The notes: generated by a model not told the origin, from the letters alone. A DNA stretch of 64,000 nucleotides from Ferrimonas marina (GCF_900129905.1 NZ_FQXG01000006.1:268580-332579); one strand, 5' to 3'; shown: positions 47,198-56,367, numbered from the stretch's first letter. Translations and numbers: made by a program.

Positions 47198-47455
47198 TCA
47201 GGGCTGCGAGGCCAGCGAGTCACCACAGTAGGCGTCGAACGCCCCCTCTTCATTGGTAAACCCTTCCCGCTCCGCCAGTTCCCACGGGCGCTCACACTGC
47301 TCGGTTTTTGCACACCATAGGTAGCCGGCAGAGGCGCGACAGCCATGCTCGTCGGCATCCGCTCCCACCGACTGGGGGCCGGTTTCCGTGCAGGCCAGCA
47401 GGGTCATCGTCAGGGCAGCGAGCAGGGGGATACGCAGTGGGGTCTTCATCGCCAT
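47198..47455 (-). CDS. Small cysteine-rich lipoprotein (possible peptidase-inhibitor-like)
   Basis: An 85-residue lipoprotein with lipobox LLAC. The mature part has GCRASAGYLWCAKTEQCERPWELAEREGF and a later CG, with cysteines spaced as in small secreted proteins of marine bacteria that carry a YxWC...CxRPWEL signature. GGAG lies 7-8 nt before MAMKTPLR. Its stop is 2 nt from the exonuclease stop, convergent. Function unknown. Confidence 0.75.
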   Translation of the reverse strand: MAMKTPLRIPLLAALTMTLLACTETGPQSVGADADEHGCRASAGYLWCAKTEQCERPWELAEREGFTNEEGAFDAYCGDSLASQP

Positions 47456-47619
47456 GGGTGGGCTCCGTTCTCTCCGTGAGCCCAAACTGTAGTCGATGCC
47501 GGGCCGGGCGGTGTCAAGCTGGCGTCACGGTGGCATCGGGATGAGATCGCCGCTGGGCTTGGCAGCTCGCTCTGCCCGGGTATGATGCCGGCCATGCACT
47601 GATCGTCAGGGAGTGAACG

Positions 47620-48426
47620 ATGCGATCCTACCTTTGGGCCATTGGCCTGCTAATGATGGGCAATGCCCAGGCCCAGACCGACCCCTTCTATGCCAATGCC
47701 CCGCTGCAGCGAACGGCCCCCACAGCCTTTGCTTTGCAGCCGGAATCCCGTGACTGGGTGCGCCGGCAGACGGCGATGACCCAGGCCCAGGGGGAAGCCC
47801 TGGTAGAAGCGGTGCAGGCGGATGCCGAGCTGTATCACGCTATTGCCCAGTGGACCGAACTGGACCCAGAGGCCCAGCATCGGGCACTGCGCCGGCTGTT
47901 TGTGCTGGAGTGCCAGGTGCTGGGGATCACCCCGCCAACCTTGCTGATCGACAACCACAGCTACCCGGGCAAGACCGTTTACTTTGATTTCTCCCAGCCG
48001 GGTCCTGGCACCGTCTACCTCAACCCGGACAAGCTGGCGTCGATGCCGTCCCATGCCTCACTGGCCTTTCTGTTGCACGAGACCCGCCACTCCTACCAGT
48101 GGCAGCTGGCCCAATCCGGTGAGGGCCAGCAGGCCTCCGGCTACGACGCCGCCTTTGCCGCCCAGCAGGGGCTGGAGGGGTTCTCCTTCAGTGATTTTTT
48201 GATGTTGCTTAATGAGTACGAGGCGTTCCAGTTTGGCAACTACGTGCTGGGCCGGTTGACCGACTGGCGCATAAGCCTGGCCAACATGGGCACCTACGCC
48301 AGTCAGTACGATGACCAGGGTCAGTTGAAGCTGGATCTGAGTCGCTGGCCCGACGGTGAGGACTGGCTTAGCCGCTATAACCGGCTGGCCCAGCCCCACT
48401 GGCAGGCGCGTCAGGCCGGCAACTAG
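47620..48426 (+). CDS. Secreted putative zinc metallopeptidase (HETRH)
   Basis: A 268-residue exported protein, signal peptide ending near NAQA-QTD. An HExxH zinc motif is present as FLLHETRHSYQWQL (H153, E154, H157), and LLNEYEAFQFG about 40 residues later offers a glutamate third ligand (E199 or E201), the gluzincin pattern. I do not recognise a named family. It overlaps the convergent RDD gene by 4 bp. Confidence 0.8.
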   Translation: MRSYLWAIGLLMMGNAQAQTDPFYANAPLQRTAPTAFALQPESRDWVRRQTAMTQAQGEALVEAVQADAELYHAIAQWTELDPEAQHRALRRLFVLECQVLGITPPTLLIDNHSYPGKTVYFDFSQPGPGTVYLNPDKLASMPSHASLAFLLHETRHSYQWQLAQSGEGQQASGYDAAFAAQQGLEGFSFSDFLMLLNEYEAFQFGNYVLGRLTDWRISLANMGTYASQYDDQGQLKLDLSRWPDGEDWLSRYNRLAQPHWQARQAGN

Positions 48427-49580
48427 ACCTCACGGGGGCGGCGCAGGTTTTCCATCAGTGCCGCCCAGCGCCCCTTCTCCCCCTTGCGCCACTTTCGGGC
48501 GCGCAGCCGGGCCTGGGGACGTAGATCCTCCACCACCGTGGTGGAGATCTTGTCCTGGATCGCCTGACGGTTGGGATCCCAGTAGATCTGGGCAAAGCCC
48601 AGCAATCCCGTGGCGATACCGGCCCCGTAGCCGCCGTAGCGGCCAAAGGCGTCCCACAGCGACAGTGGCGTGCCATCCAGCTGGCGAACCCGGCAGCGGG
48701 TCAGCTTTTTGCCTACCGTCTGGCCGTCGAACCAGGCGACAAACACGGTGAAGTAAAACGCCGCCCAGCCAAAGCCCAGGCCCAGCTCCTTGAGGCTCTC
48801 CACCAAAAAGCCAAAGGCGCCCTTGCTGCGCTGCTGCTCCTGTTCCAGCTGTTCGCGCAAGCTCCGGTTTTGTCGCCGCTGTTTATCCAGTTTCTGCTGC
48901 AGTTCCTCCATCGCCTGCTCCGGCGTCTCTTCCGTTGCTGCTGCAATGTCCTGCTCCTCCCCGGGGGCGAGTCCCGCATCTGGGACCGCCTCTGACTCGA
49001 TGGCCTGTTCGGCGACCGGGGCATCCAGTCCAGTGGTGGCTGGCGCGGTCAGGCTGCCCGCACTCAGTCGCAGTGCCTTCTCCAGCGATTGCCGAGCCTC
49101 GGCCTGCTCTGCCTCGGGGAAGCGGTCGGTGATTTCCCGGGCCAATTCACCGCGCTCGGCTTGGGTGAGCAGGTCCCCCTCGGCCAAGGTGGCCAGGTCC
49201 GGCAGATGCCGCTCCAGACAGTCTACGTCCTGGCACAGGCCGGCTTTGGTCAGGGTCCAGACATCACCGACGTGGCCCTCGGACACCTCCTTGGTCGCCC
49301 AGAGCGTCAGAATGGTGGGGATGATGGCCAGCGCCAGCAGCAGGTAGAGCAGGTAGCTGAGCCACTTGCCCGCCTTCCATTGGCGCTTACGCATGCGCCA
49401 GGTCAGCAGCACCAGCAGGATGAACAGCACCCCGCCGGAGGCGGCCAGGGTGGAGACCACCAGCAGATCGATGGCCATGGCGACGCCGCGGCGGGTGGGG
49501 GAGGCCAGTGGCCGGTTAAGCAGCCGCTGGTCCAGCTCGAAGGCGTCCGGGGTGATGATGTCGCGGGGATCCTGGGGCAC
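48423..49580 (-). CDS. RDD-family membrane protein with coiled-coil insertion
   Basis: A 385-residue protein. An N-terminal part of the RDD domain (ASPTRRGVAMAIDLLVVS plus TM1 and TM2) and a C-terminal part (FVAWFDGQTVGKKLTRCRV, WDAFGRYGGY) are separated by about 190 residues. That insertion holds an acidic linker and a long Gln/Arg coiled coil (AMEELQQKLDKQRRQNRSLR). RDD proteins are small membrane proteins of uncertain, possibly transport, role. The large split insertion is unusual in the family as I know it. Confidence 0.85.
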   Translation of the reverse strand: MPQDPRDIITPDAFELDQRLLNRPLASPTRRGVAMAIDLLVVSTLAASGGVLFILLVLLTWRMRKRQWKAGKWLSYLLYLLLALAIIPTILTLWATKEVSEGHVGDVWTLTKAGLCQDVDCLERHLPDLATLAEGDLLTQAERGELAREITDRFPEAEQAEARQSLEKALRLSAGSLTAPATTGLDAPVAEQAIESEAVPDAGLAPGEEQDIAAATEETPEQAMEELQQKLDKQRRQNRSLREQLEQEQQRSKGAFGFLVESLKELGLGFGWAAFYFTVFVAWFDGQTVGKKLTRCRVRQLDGTPLSLWDAFGRYGGYGAGIATGLLGFAQIYWDPNRQAIQDKISTTVVEDLRPQARLRARKWRKGEKGRWAALMENLRRPREV

Positions 49581-49755
49581 GGGTCACTTCCTGTGAGCAC
49601 TCGCTGATTCGATGAAACTTATCTTAACCCATTGTTTGTATGAGGTTTAACCGTTTATTGGCGGGTTTGTGAGCCAGCGGGTCTGTGAGCAGGCACTTTA
49701 CCTCACCAAAGAGTTTGACTATAAATAAACAAAACACTTTATTTAATGGTTGCCC

Positions 49756-50958
49756 ATGTCCCCCTACCGCAGCTTGACCGCCATCCTCTGCGTCACCCTG
49801 ATCAGCGTCAGTGGCATCGCCCTGCCGTACCCCATCCTGGCCCCCCTGTTCATCGAGCTGGGCCACCCGGTCAGTGAGTTCGCCGGCCTGCCACCCAAGC
49901 TGTTGCTGGGGCTGGTACTGGCGATCTATCCGCTGGGGATCCTGCTGGGCAGCAACCGCATCGGTGCCTGGTCCGATCGGGTTGGCCGGCGCAAGGTGCT
50001 GCAGTGGACCATGGCAGGCTCGGCCCTGGGTTATGTGCTCTCTGCCTGGGCGATCCAACAGGGCAGCTTCCTGGGCTTTGCCCTCAGCCGACTGCTGACC
50101 GGGGTGTGTGAGGGCAACCTCAGCGTGGCCCGGGCCATTGCCGCGGATCTGCACCCCCACATTGACCGCACCCGGGCTTTCTCTTATCTCAACGCCACCG
50201 GCTATGCCGGCTACCTGGTGGGGCCGCTGCTGGGCGGCTTGATGCTGCCGCTGGGGGCCAGCATGGCGTTCTGGCTGGCGGCCCTGGCCTGCCTCGCCGC
50301 GCTGGTGCTGATTACGCTGTTGCTGCCGCAGGATCGCCCTACTGGACAGTTCCGGGGCCAGACCAGCCTGGGACTGCTTAAGGAGGCGCACCTGCGCCCC
50401 TTCTTTGTGCTCTATCTGCTGCTGATGCTGGGGCTCAACGGTTTCTACGAGTTCTACCCGGTGTGGTTGGTGGAGTTTCGCGGCTTTGACAGCCTCAACA
50501 TCGCCTACACCACGGTGCTGCTGACCAGCTCGATGATCCTGATGGCCATCCTGGGGGTGATGTCGGTGAAGCGTTGGCTTGGGGTGGCCGGCACGGCGCT
50601 GGTGGGGATGGCAGGTTTTGCCCTGGCGTTGTTGCTGCTGCCTCTGAGCGGTGACCTCTATCTGCTGCCCTTTGTGCTGATGGGCTTTGGTATAGCCCTG
50701 TTCAATGCCACCCTGGCCACCTACCTGGCGCAGCACGGTGGCGAGCAGTACGGCCAGGGCCGGCTGATGGGGCTGATGACCACCACCTTCTGCCTGGGCA
50801 ACGTGCTGATGGCGCTGATCGGCGGGGTGCTGATCCTGTTCGATACCCGCTGGGTATTGGCACTCTCGTCGCTGCTGGTGCTGCTGGCAGCGGGTCAGTT
50901 TGGCTACCACCACTTCCACCGGGACACCTGGGGGGCCCAGCGCAGCCTGGCAAGCTAA
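49756..50958 (+). CDS. Major facilitator superfamily transporter
   Basis: A 400-residue 12-helix transporter. The loop 2-3 motif appears as GAWSDRVGRRKVL. The central loop and second half (LGLLKEAHLRPFF and on) are conventional. I use the ATG at 49756; an in-frame TTG lies two codons earlier. No ribosome site is evident and the upstream 175 bp is AT-rich. Substrate unknown; drug or sugar efflux are options. Confidence 0.9.
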   Translation: MSPYRSLTAILCVTLISVSGIALPYPILAPLFIELGHPVSEFAGLPPKLLLGLVLAIYPLGILLGSNRIGAWSDRVGRRKVLQWTMAGSALGYVLSAWAIQQGSFLGFALSRLLTGVCEGNLSVARAIAADLHPHIDRTRAFSYLNATGYAGYLVGPLLGGLMLPLGASMAFWLAALACLAALVLITLLLPQDRPTGQFRGQTSLGLLKEAHLRPFFVLYLLLMLGLNGFYEFYPVWLVEFRGFDSLNIAYTTVLLTSSMILMAILGVMSVKRWLGVAGTALVGMAGFALALLLLPLSGDLYLLPFVLMGFGIALFNATLATYLAQHGGEQYGQGRLMGLMTTTFCLGNVLMALIGGVLILFDTRWVLALSSLLVLLAAGQFGYHHFHRDTWGAQRSLAS

Positions 50959-51000
50959 CGCTACAAAGCCGTTGCCCTGCGTTGCCGCTGCGTCCGCTGG

Positions 51001-51016
51001 TGTGATCCGGGTCACG
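51001..51016 (+). promoter_or_regulatory. CRP-like site upstream of the PrnB-like gene
   Basis: TGTGATCCGGGTCACG fits TGTGA-N6-TCACA with one mismatch in the right arm and lies 64 bp upstream of the start codon. Confidence 0.6.
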
Positions 51017-51079
51017 CCTTTCGGCGCTGAGTGGGCGTGTTAGGCTGCCTGAAGAGTGAAACCAGGCAAGGGGAGCCCG

Positions 51080-52258
51080 ATGAGCCATCATGTCGCCGAT
51101 TTTGACCACTGGATCCGCAACGATTTTATCCGTCTGAACGCTGAGCTGGAGGCGCTGTATTACGCCCAGCCGGACCGGGCGGAGGTCGAAGGCGTAGGGG
51201 GCGAGCTTAAGCGGGAGCTGGAGCAGCGTGGCCGCGGCTTCAGTGAGGCGCTGTTGGCGGAGGGCAATACCGATGAAGGCTTCGACGCCGCCTTCGATCT
51301 GCTGGGCAACGTCGGCCTCTACCTGGCCGCCTGCCGCCGTCATGGCCTGTCGGATCCGGACCGGGATCGCTGCTCACCCCAGGCCGAGGCGTCCGCCCTG
51401 GCGATGCACATCGCCGCCTCCATCGGTGTGGTACCCCGTTTCGCCACCGCCCATCTCTGTACCCATAACCGCGCCATCGACGGTCGCTACAAGTCCTTTA
51501 CCGAGCTGCCCGATGAGCTGTGTTTCATCGACTACAACAGCAAGGGGATCCTGGCGTTCAAACGCGCCGCCGAGGCGCTGATGAAGACCCAGTCGCTGGG
51601 GATCTCCCATCCCATCACCGCGGATCTGCTGGCGGCGGCGGAGCAGGCGTTGTTGGAGGTGCAGGCCAGCAACCAGGAGCTGTTCCAGCGACTGGATCCG
51701 GCCCGCTTCTTCTACAGCGTGCGGCCCTACTACAAGCCCCACCATGTGGGCAGCCAGGTTTACCGCGGTGCCAATGCCGGCGATTTTGCCGGGATCAACG
51801 TCATCGATATGCTGTTGGGGTTGTGCCAGGGCAACGACCCGGCCTACGGTCGGATGCTGGTAGAGAAGTTCCTCTACATGATGCCGGACGACCAGCGCAT
51901 CCTGCGGGACTGCATGCGTCGTCGCAGCCTGATGGACGACTTTCTGGCCGCCCGGGATCAGCACCGCAGCAGCTGGTACCAGACCAACCTGGCGGCGTTT
52001 CTGCGGCTGTGCGATCTGCACGGCGCCATCGCCGGCCAGCATCACGACCAGTTGGTGCACCAGTTTATCGTCCGGCCGTCTGAGCAGATGGCGGACAAAC
52101 ACATGGAGCAACTGACCGCCAGCGGACCCCAGCTGGCCCACCTGCTCAAGGCGCTGACCGACCTGCGCGACCGACGCTCGGCGGCGCCGCGGGAGGATAT
52201 CCTGACCCGTCATCGCGAGGTGGCGCTGCTGCGTCAGCTGCTGGGGGCGTCGGCATGA
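51080..52258 (+). CDS. PrnB/DUF1864 family protein (IDO superfamily)
   Basis: A 392-residue protein of the PrnB-like family (Pfam DUF1864), heme-fold relatives of indoleamine and tryptophan 2,3-dioxygenase. PrnB rearranges 7-chlorotryptophan in pyrrolnitrin synthesis; a Shewanella member of this family (SO4414) has a solved structure, as I recall. Candidate heme ligands are the His cluster GQHHDQLVHQF (H321, H322, H327); RGANAGDFAGINVIDMLLGL is strongly conserved-looking. AAGGGGAG lies 6 nt before MSHHVADFDHW. It is coupled by ATGA to a kynureninase-like gene, which suggests oxidation of an indole or tryptophan-like substrate. Confidence 0.82.
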   Translation: MSHHVADFDHWIRNDFIRLNAELEALYYAQPDRAEVEGVGGELKRELEQRGRGFSEALLAEGNTDEGFDAAFDLLGNVGLYLAACRRHGLSDPDRDRCSPQAEASALAMHIAASIGVVPRFATAHLCTHNRAIDGRYKSFTELPDELCFIDYNSKGILAFKRAAEALMKTQSLGISHPITADLLAAAEQALLEVQASNQELFQRLDPARFFYSVRPYYKPHHVGSQVYRGANAGDFAGINVIDMLLGLCQGNDPAYGRMLVEKFLYMMPDDQRILRDCMRRRSLMDDFLAARDQHRSSWYQTNLAAFLRLCDLHGAIAGQHHDQLVHQFIVRPSEQMADKHMEQLTASGPQLAHLLKALTDLRDRRSAAPREDILTRHREVALLRQLLGASA

Positions 52259-53373
52259 ACCTCCATCGCGACGATTTTCGGCTGGGGGCGGGCCCCTACC
52301 TGCTGAGCCACTCCATCGGCCGGCCGCTCAAGGACGCCGAAGCGGCGCTGAGTCAGAGCCTTTTTACCCCCTGGGGCGGACCGGGCAACGACACCTGGCC
52401 CCAGTGGCTGGCGCTGATTGATCAGTTTCGCGGCCAGCTGGGCCAGCTGTTCTCTGTGCCCGCCGAGGGCTTCTGTCCCCAGGGTAATGTCTCCAGCGGC
52501 CTGACCAAGCTGGCGATGGCGTTGCCGCGGCTACAGCGGGGCCAGAAGGTGCTGCTCAGTGAGCAGGACTTCCCCACCATCGGCTTTGTGCTGCGCCAGG
52601 CCCTGCCTGGCGGCGCCGATCAGCTGCGCTTTATCCCGGCCAGCCAGGATGTGACCGACGCCAACGTCTGGGCCGATGCGATGAGCCCGGATATTGGTTT
52701 GGTGTTTGTCAGCCACGCCTACTCCAACACCGGCCAGCAGGCGCCGGTGGCGGCGATCTGCGCCGAGGCGCGGCATCGGGGGATCCTGTCGCTGCTGGAT
52801 CTGGCCCAGTCCGCCGGGGTGCTGCCATTGAGCCTGGCGCAGAGCGCGCCGGACTTTGCCCTGGGCTCCTGCGTCAAATGGCTGTGCGGCGGCGCTGGCG
52901 CCGGTTACCTGTGGGTGGCACCACAGCGGCTTAGCGAGTGTGCGCCCAAGGACGTGGGCTGGTTCTCCCACCAGGACCCGTTCGAGATGGACATCCACGA
53001 TTTTCGCTACCATCCCGGCGCCAATCGTTTCTGGGGGGGCACCCCCTCGGTGGCGCCCTTTGCCATCGCCGCGCATAGCCTCAATTACCTTAATGGCGTC
53101 GGCGTCGAGGCGATCCGCGCCCACAACCTGGCGTTGCAGCAGGGGGTGATCGAGGCCCTGGGTGAGCGGATCGTCTCGCCCCACGGCGAGACTCAGCGCA
53201 GCGGTACCCTGGTTCTGCAGCTGGGCGAGCGCCAGCCGTTGCTGGTGCAGGCGCTGGCGGAGGCGGGCATCGAGGTGGACCAGCGCCCTACCGGCGTGCG
53301 CCTCTCGCCCCACCTCTACAACACTCCGGCGGAGATGGGCCAGTTGGTTAGCCTGGTGCAGTCGGTAAGCTGA
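52255..53373 (+). CDS. Kynureninase-like PLP enzyme (aminotransferase class V)
   Basis: A 372-residue fold-type I PLP enzyme. Asp182 (SLLDLAQSAG) should pair with the pyridine nitrogen, and K208 (FALGSCVKWLCGGAGAGYLWV) is the Schiff-base lysine in a context like kynureninase. FWGGTPSVAPFAIAAHSL also fits. Coupling to the PrnB-like gene supports a two-step route in which ring-opened indole product is cleaved to an anthranilate-like compound. A generic class V aminotransferase or desulfurase cannot be excluded. Confidence 0.8.
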   Translation: MNLHRDDFRLGAGPYLLSHSIGRPLKDAEAALSQSLFTPWGGPGNDTWPQWLALIDQFRGQLGQLFSVPAEGFCPQGNVSSGLTKLAMALPRLQRGQKVLLSEQDFPTIGFVLRQALPGGADQLRFIPASQDVTDANVWADAMSPDIGLVFVSHAYSNTGQQAPVAAICAEARHRGILSLLDLAQSAGVLPLSLAQSAPDFALGSCVKWLCGGAGAGYLWVAPQRLSECAPKDVGWFSHQDPFEMDIHDFRYHPGANRFWGGTPSVAPFAIAAHSLNYLNGVGVEAIRAHNLALQQGVIEALGERIVSPHGETQRSGTLVLQLGERQPLLVQALAEAGIEVDQRPTGVRLSPHLYNTPAEMGQLVSLVQSVS

Positions 53374-53495
53374 GTCGTATGGCCTCGCCTGCTGGCCTAT
53401 GGGTTTACCTTTGGGCTCGGGCGTCATAGGGTAGCTCTCTACGTCACGGTCGGTGGCCAACCGACCGAATGCACAACATCAGCAAGGAGCGCACC

Positions 53496-54719
53496 ATGGG
53501 CCCATTGAGCCGCCCGCTGTCCCTGGCCAATGGCCACGGCATCAAGAACCGTCTGTTCAAATCCGCCATGAGTGAGCAGCTGGGCGATCGCCAGCACAAC
53601 CCCACCCCAGAGCTGGCGCGGCTTTACCGCACCTGGGCCGAAGGGGGCATTGGCGTGTCGGTCACCGGCAACGTGATGGTGGATCGCACCGCCCTGGGCG
53701 AACCCAAGAACGTGGTGCTGGACCGGGACAGCGATCTCGGTGCCTTTCGTCGCTGGGCCCTGGCGGGCAAGGCTGCCGAGGGGCAGATCTGGATGCAGCT
53801 CAATCACCCGGGCAAGCAGATCCCGGCAATGTTGTGCAAAACCCCGCTGGCCCCCTCCGCTATTCCCCTGGGCCGAGGGCTGGAGAAATCCTTCAATCCT
53901 CCGGCGGCAATGACCGAGGCCCAGATCCAAAGCGCGATCCAGGCCTTTGCCACCGCCGCCGAGCTGGCCAAGCAAACCGGCTTTGATGGGGTGCAGATCC
54001 ACGGCGCCCACGGCTACCTGGTCAGCCAGTTCCTCTCACCGCGCCACAACCAGCGCGACGACGACTGGGGTGGCAGTGCCGACAAGCGGATGCGCTTCGT
54101 ACTGGCGGTGTTCCGCGCCATCCGCGAGCGGGTCGGTGCCGATTACCCGGTGGGGATCAAGCTTAACTCGGCGGATTTTATGAAGGACGGCTTCTCTGAG
54201 AACGAGTCGATGGCGGTGGTGGAGGCCCTGGCCGAGGCGGGGATCGATCTGATCGAGATCTCCGGCGGCACCTATGAATCCCCGGCGATGATGAGCGCCG
54301 GCAAGCGCGCCTCCACCTTGAAGCGTGAGGCTTACTTCCTCGACTACGCGGAGCAGGTGCGCCAGCGGGTCAAGGTGCCACTGGTGGTGACCGGTGGCTT
54401 CCGCTCCGCTGCCGGCATGTCCGAGGCACTGGAGAGTGGCGCGGTGGACATGGTGGGATTGGCACGGCCAATGTCACTGCTGCCGGATCTGCCCAAGCGG
54501 GTGATGGCGGAGCCGGATTTCGTGCTGACCATGGCCAACCCCAGCACCGGCTTCAAGGCGCTGGATAAGATGGGGATGCTGAGCATCACCTGGTACGAGT
54601 TTCAGCTGGAGCGGATGGGCCAGGGCAAGGCGCCTAAGCCAGGCTTGTCGGCCTGGGGGGCGCTGCTGGCCACCTTTGGCCGGTTGGGGGTCTACGCCTT
54701 TCGTCAGCGTCGGGCCTGA
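53496..54719 (+). CDS. NADH:flavin oxidoreductase / Old Yellow Enzyme family
   Basis: A 407-residue FMN TIM-barrel enzyme: KNRLFKSAMSE near the N-terminus, MQLNHPGKQIP, FDGVQIHGAHGYLVSQFLSP with the substrate-binding HGAH, GGSADKRMRF, and the FMN-phosphate region VTGGFRSAAGM. AAGGAG is 7 nt before MGPLSRPL. It lacks the C-terminal iron-sulfur/FAD extension of 2,4-dienoyl-CoA reductase. It lies 122 nt after the kynureninase-like gene on the same strand. Confidence 0.92.
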   Translation: MGPLSRPLSLANGHGIKNRLFKSAMSEQLGDRQHNPTPELARLYRTWAEGGIGVSVTGNVMVDRTALGEPKNVVLDRDSDLGAFRRWALAGKAAEGQIWMQLNHPGKQIPAMLCKTPLAPSAIPLGRGLEKSFNPPAAMTEAQIQSAIQAFATAAELAKQTGFDGVQIHGAHGYLVSQFLSPRHNQRDDDWGGSADKRMRFVLAVFRAIRERVGADYPVGIKLNSADFMKDGFSENESMAVVEALAEAGIDLIEISGGTYESPAMMSAGKRASTLKREAYFLDYAEQVRQRVKVPLVVTGGFRSAAGMSEALESGAVDMVGLARPMSLLPDLPKRVMAEPDFVLTMANPSTGFKALDKMGMLSITWYEFQLERMGQGKAPKPGLSAWGALLATFGRLGVYAFRQRRA

Positions 54720-54728
54720 GCCTCCGTT

Positions 54729-55547
54729 ATGGCGGCTTCGTCCCAAAAAGGGCGTGATGAGCTTGCCAACATGGGGCCGGCCTCGGTGTCGCGGGTTTCG
54801 TTTGCTGGTGGCCAGGCGATCCTTAAGCAGGGCGTCAGTGCCACCGAGATGGATTTCTACCGCGTCGTATTGCCGCAGTCGACCGCGCTTCAGGCGTTAG
54901 CGCCACGCCTGCTGGATGTACCTGATGAGCAAAGCCTGATCATCGAGTACCTGCCTACCCTGCTCGAGGCGGAGCAATGGCGCTCTCCGGCCCTGCTCGA
55001 GGGCTTGGCCGTGTTGCACAACAGCTCGCTGACACTGACAGACTGCCAACGCTACCCTCTGACCTGGTCAGAGCAGGCGACAGAAAGTGCCTTGGCTCGG
55101 CTGGACAAGGCTGTTCGGGTGCAAGCCGCCAGAGCGATCCAGCCCTTCTGGCAGCAGCGAGAGCGGATCTTTGCGCCGCTCTACCCGCTCTCCGGCGACA
55201 GCAACATCGGCAACTGGGGGCGGCGCGAGTCTGGGGACTGGGTGCTGTTTGACTGGGAGCGGTTCAGCCTGGGATCGCCGGCCATCGACCTAGCCCCGCT
55301 GCTACCGGGGATGTCGTCCCCTGAGCAGGCGACCGAGTTCGGCAGGGCCTATCTGGCGAAGAATCCCGCTTGCACAACCGCTCTGGCCCAGCTGACCTCG
55401 CAGATACTGGTCGCCAAGGCCTGGATCGCGGTAGAGGTGATTAATCTGCTGCATGAGCGAGACAATCCCCGCACATTGGAGTACATGGCCTGGTTTAACC
55501 GCGTGCTGCCCAGCTGGCTCGCAGAGAACAGCCGCAACCTGGACTGA
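54729..55547 (+). CDS. Aminoglycoside phosphotransferase-fold kinase
   Basis: A 272-residue protein with the C-terminal lobe of APH/choline-kinase-like phosphotransferases. The catalytic loop is LSGDSNIGNWG (residues 154-164), where the usual HGDxxxxN has Ser155 for His but keeps Asp157 and Asn162; the metal-binding motif is VLFDWERFSLGSPAIDLAPL with Asp175. The N-lobe is short. It begins 9 nt after the OYE gene, so probably in the same unit; the ribosome site is weak. Substrate unknown. Confidence 0.78.
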   Translation: MAASSQKGRDELANMGPASVSRVSFAGGQAILKQGVSATEMDFYRVVLPQSTALQALAPRLLDVPDEQSLIIEYLPTLLEAEQWRSPALLEGLAVLHNSSLTLTDCQRYPLTWSEQATESALARLDKAVRVQAARAIQPFWQQRERIFAPLYPLSGDSNIGNWGRRESGDWVLFDWERFSLGSPAIDLAPLLPGMSSPEQATEFGRAYLAKNPACTTALAQLTSQILVAKAWIAVEVINLLHERDNPRTLEYMAWFNRVLPSWLAENSRNLD

Positions 55548-55616
55548 AAGGCTGCTCCGTGAGGAAGAGTTGGTCTCGGGTAGGAACCTGTCACAAGTGC
55601 GACCGGTATAGGAGAG

Positions 55617-55651
55617 AAAAACGCCCCGCAGATGCGGGGCGTTGTGTTTTT
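55617..55651. terminator. Bidirectional terminator
   Basis: Stem AACGCCCCGC/GCGGGGCGTT with AGAT loop, A-run on the left and TGTTTTT on the right. It serves the phosphotransferase gene and ompW, which converge here. Confidence 0.92.
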
Positions 55652-55659
55652 AGCGCGGC

Positions 55660-56283
55660 TTAGAACTTGTAACCGAGGGAGACCATGTATACCCAGGGGT
55701 CGACATCGGTGCTGATGCTCACCGCATCCCCTGCCAGTTTGAAGTCCACGTCGGTACCGATGTCGATGTACCACACCGAGGCGTTCACCAGCCAGTTGCT
55801 GCCGAACTGGTAGTCCACCCCAACCTGGGCGGCCAAGCCTACCGAGGTGTCGACGGACAGGTCAGTCAGGGCACCATCGAGATCGTTAGTGAATTTCTCA
55901 TCGAAGAAGATGGTGGTGTTGACCCCAGCGCCGACGTAGGGGCGCAGGTTGCCGTTGCCGAAGTAGTACTGGGCCATCAGGGTCGGCGGCAGGTGTTTGA
56001 GCTTGGCGATGTCGCCCAGGCCCGGCAGGCTGACGGTGTGGCTGAAGGGGGTGGCGGCCAGCAGCTCAACACCGAAGTGATCGCTCACCATGTAGGCAAA
56101 GTTCAGCCCCAGCTGGGTGTTGCTGTCGATACCAAACTCACCGATGTCGGCGACCACATCGGAGCTCTCATTGGGGGCGACGGTGGCGGCACCGAAACGG
56201 AAGATAAAATCACCGGCATCATGGGCCATGGCAGGGGCGGCGAGGGCGGACAGCACGGCGGCGGTCAAAAGGGCGGTTCTCAT
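55660..56283 (-). CDS. ompW: OmpW-family outer-membrane protein
   Basis: A 207-residue eight-stranded barrel with signal peptide (ends APAMA-HDAG), the OmpW landmarks FIFRFGAATVAPNESS, FGVELLAATPFSH, LKHLPPTLMAQYYFG and PYVGAGVNTTIFFDE, and a C-terminal GYKF. It transports small hydrophobic compounds. In other species ompW is under FNR/ArcA control; an FNR-like box lies 85 bp upstream here. Confidence 0.95.
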   Translation of the reverse strand: MRTALLTAAVLSALAAPAMAHDAGDFIFRFGAATVAPNESSDVVADIGEFGIDSNTQLGLNFAYMVSDHFGVELLAATPFSHTVSLPGLGDIAKLKHLPPTLMAQYYFGNGNLRPYVGAGVNTTIFFDEKFTNDLDGALTDLSVDTSVGLAAQVGVDYQFGSNWLVNASVWYIDIGTDVDFKLAGDAVSISTDVDPWVYMVSLGYKF

Positions 56284-56367
56284 ACTGTAACTCCTTGTTC
56301 TGGCCTTGCGGCCTTATTGAGATCCTCTGTGATGGCTTCACCCTAGCCGACACTAAGGCGTTGAAAT

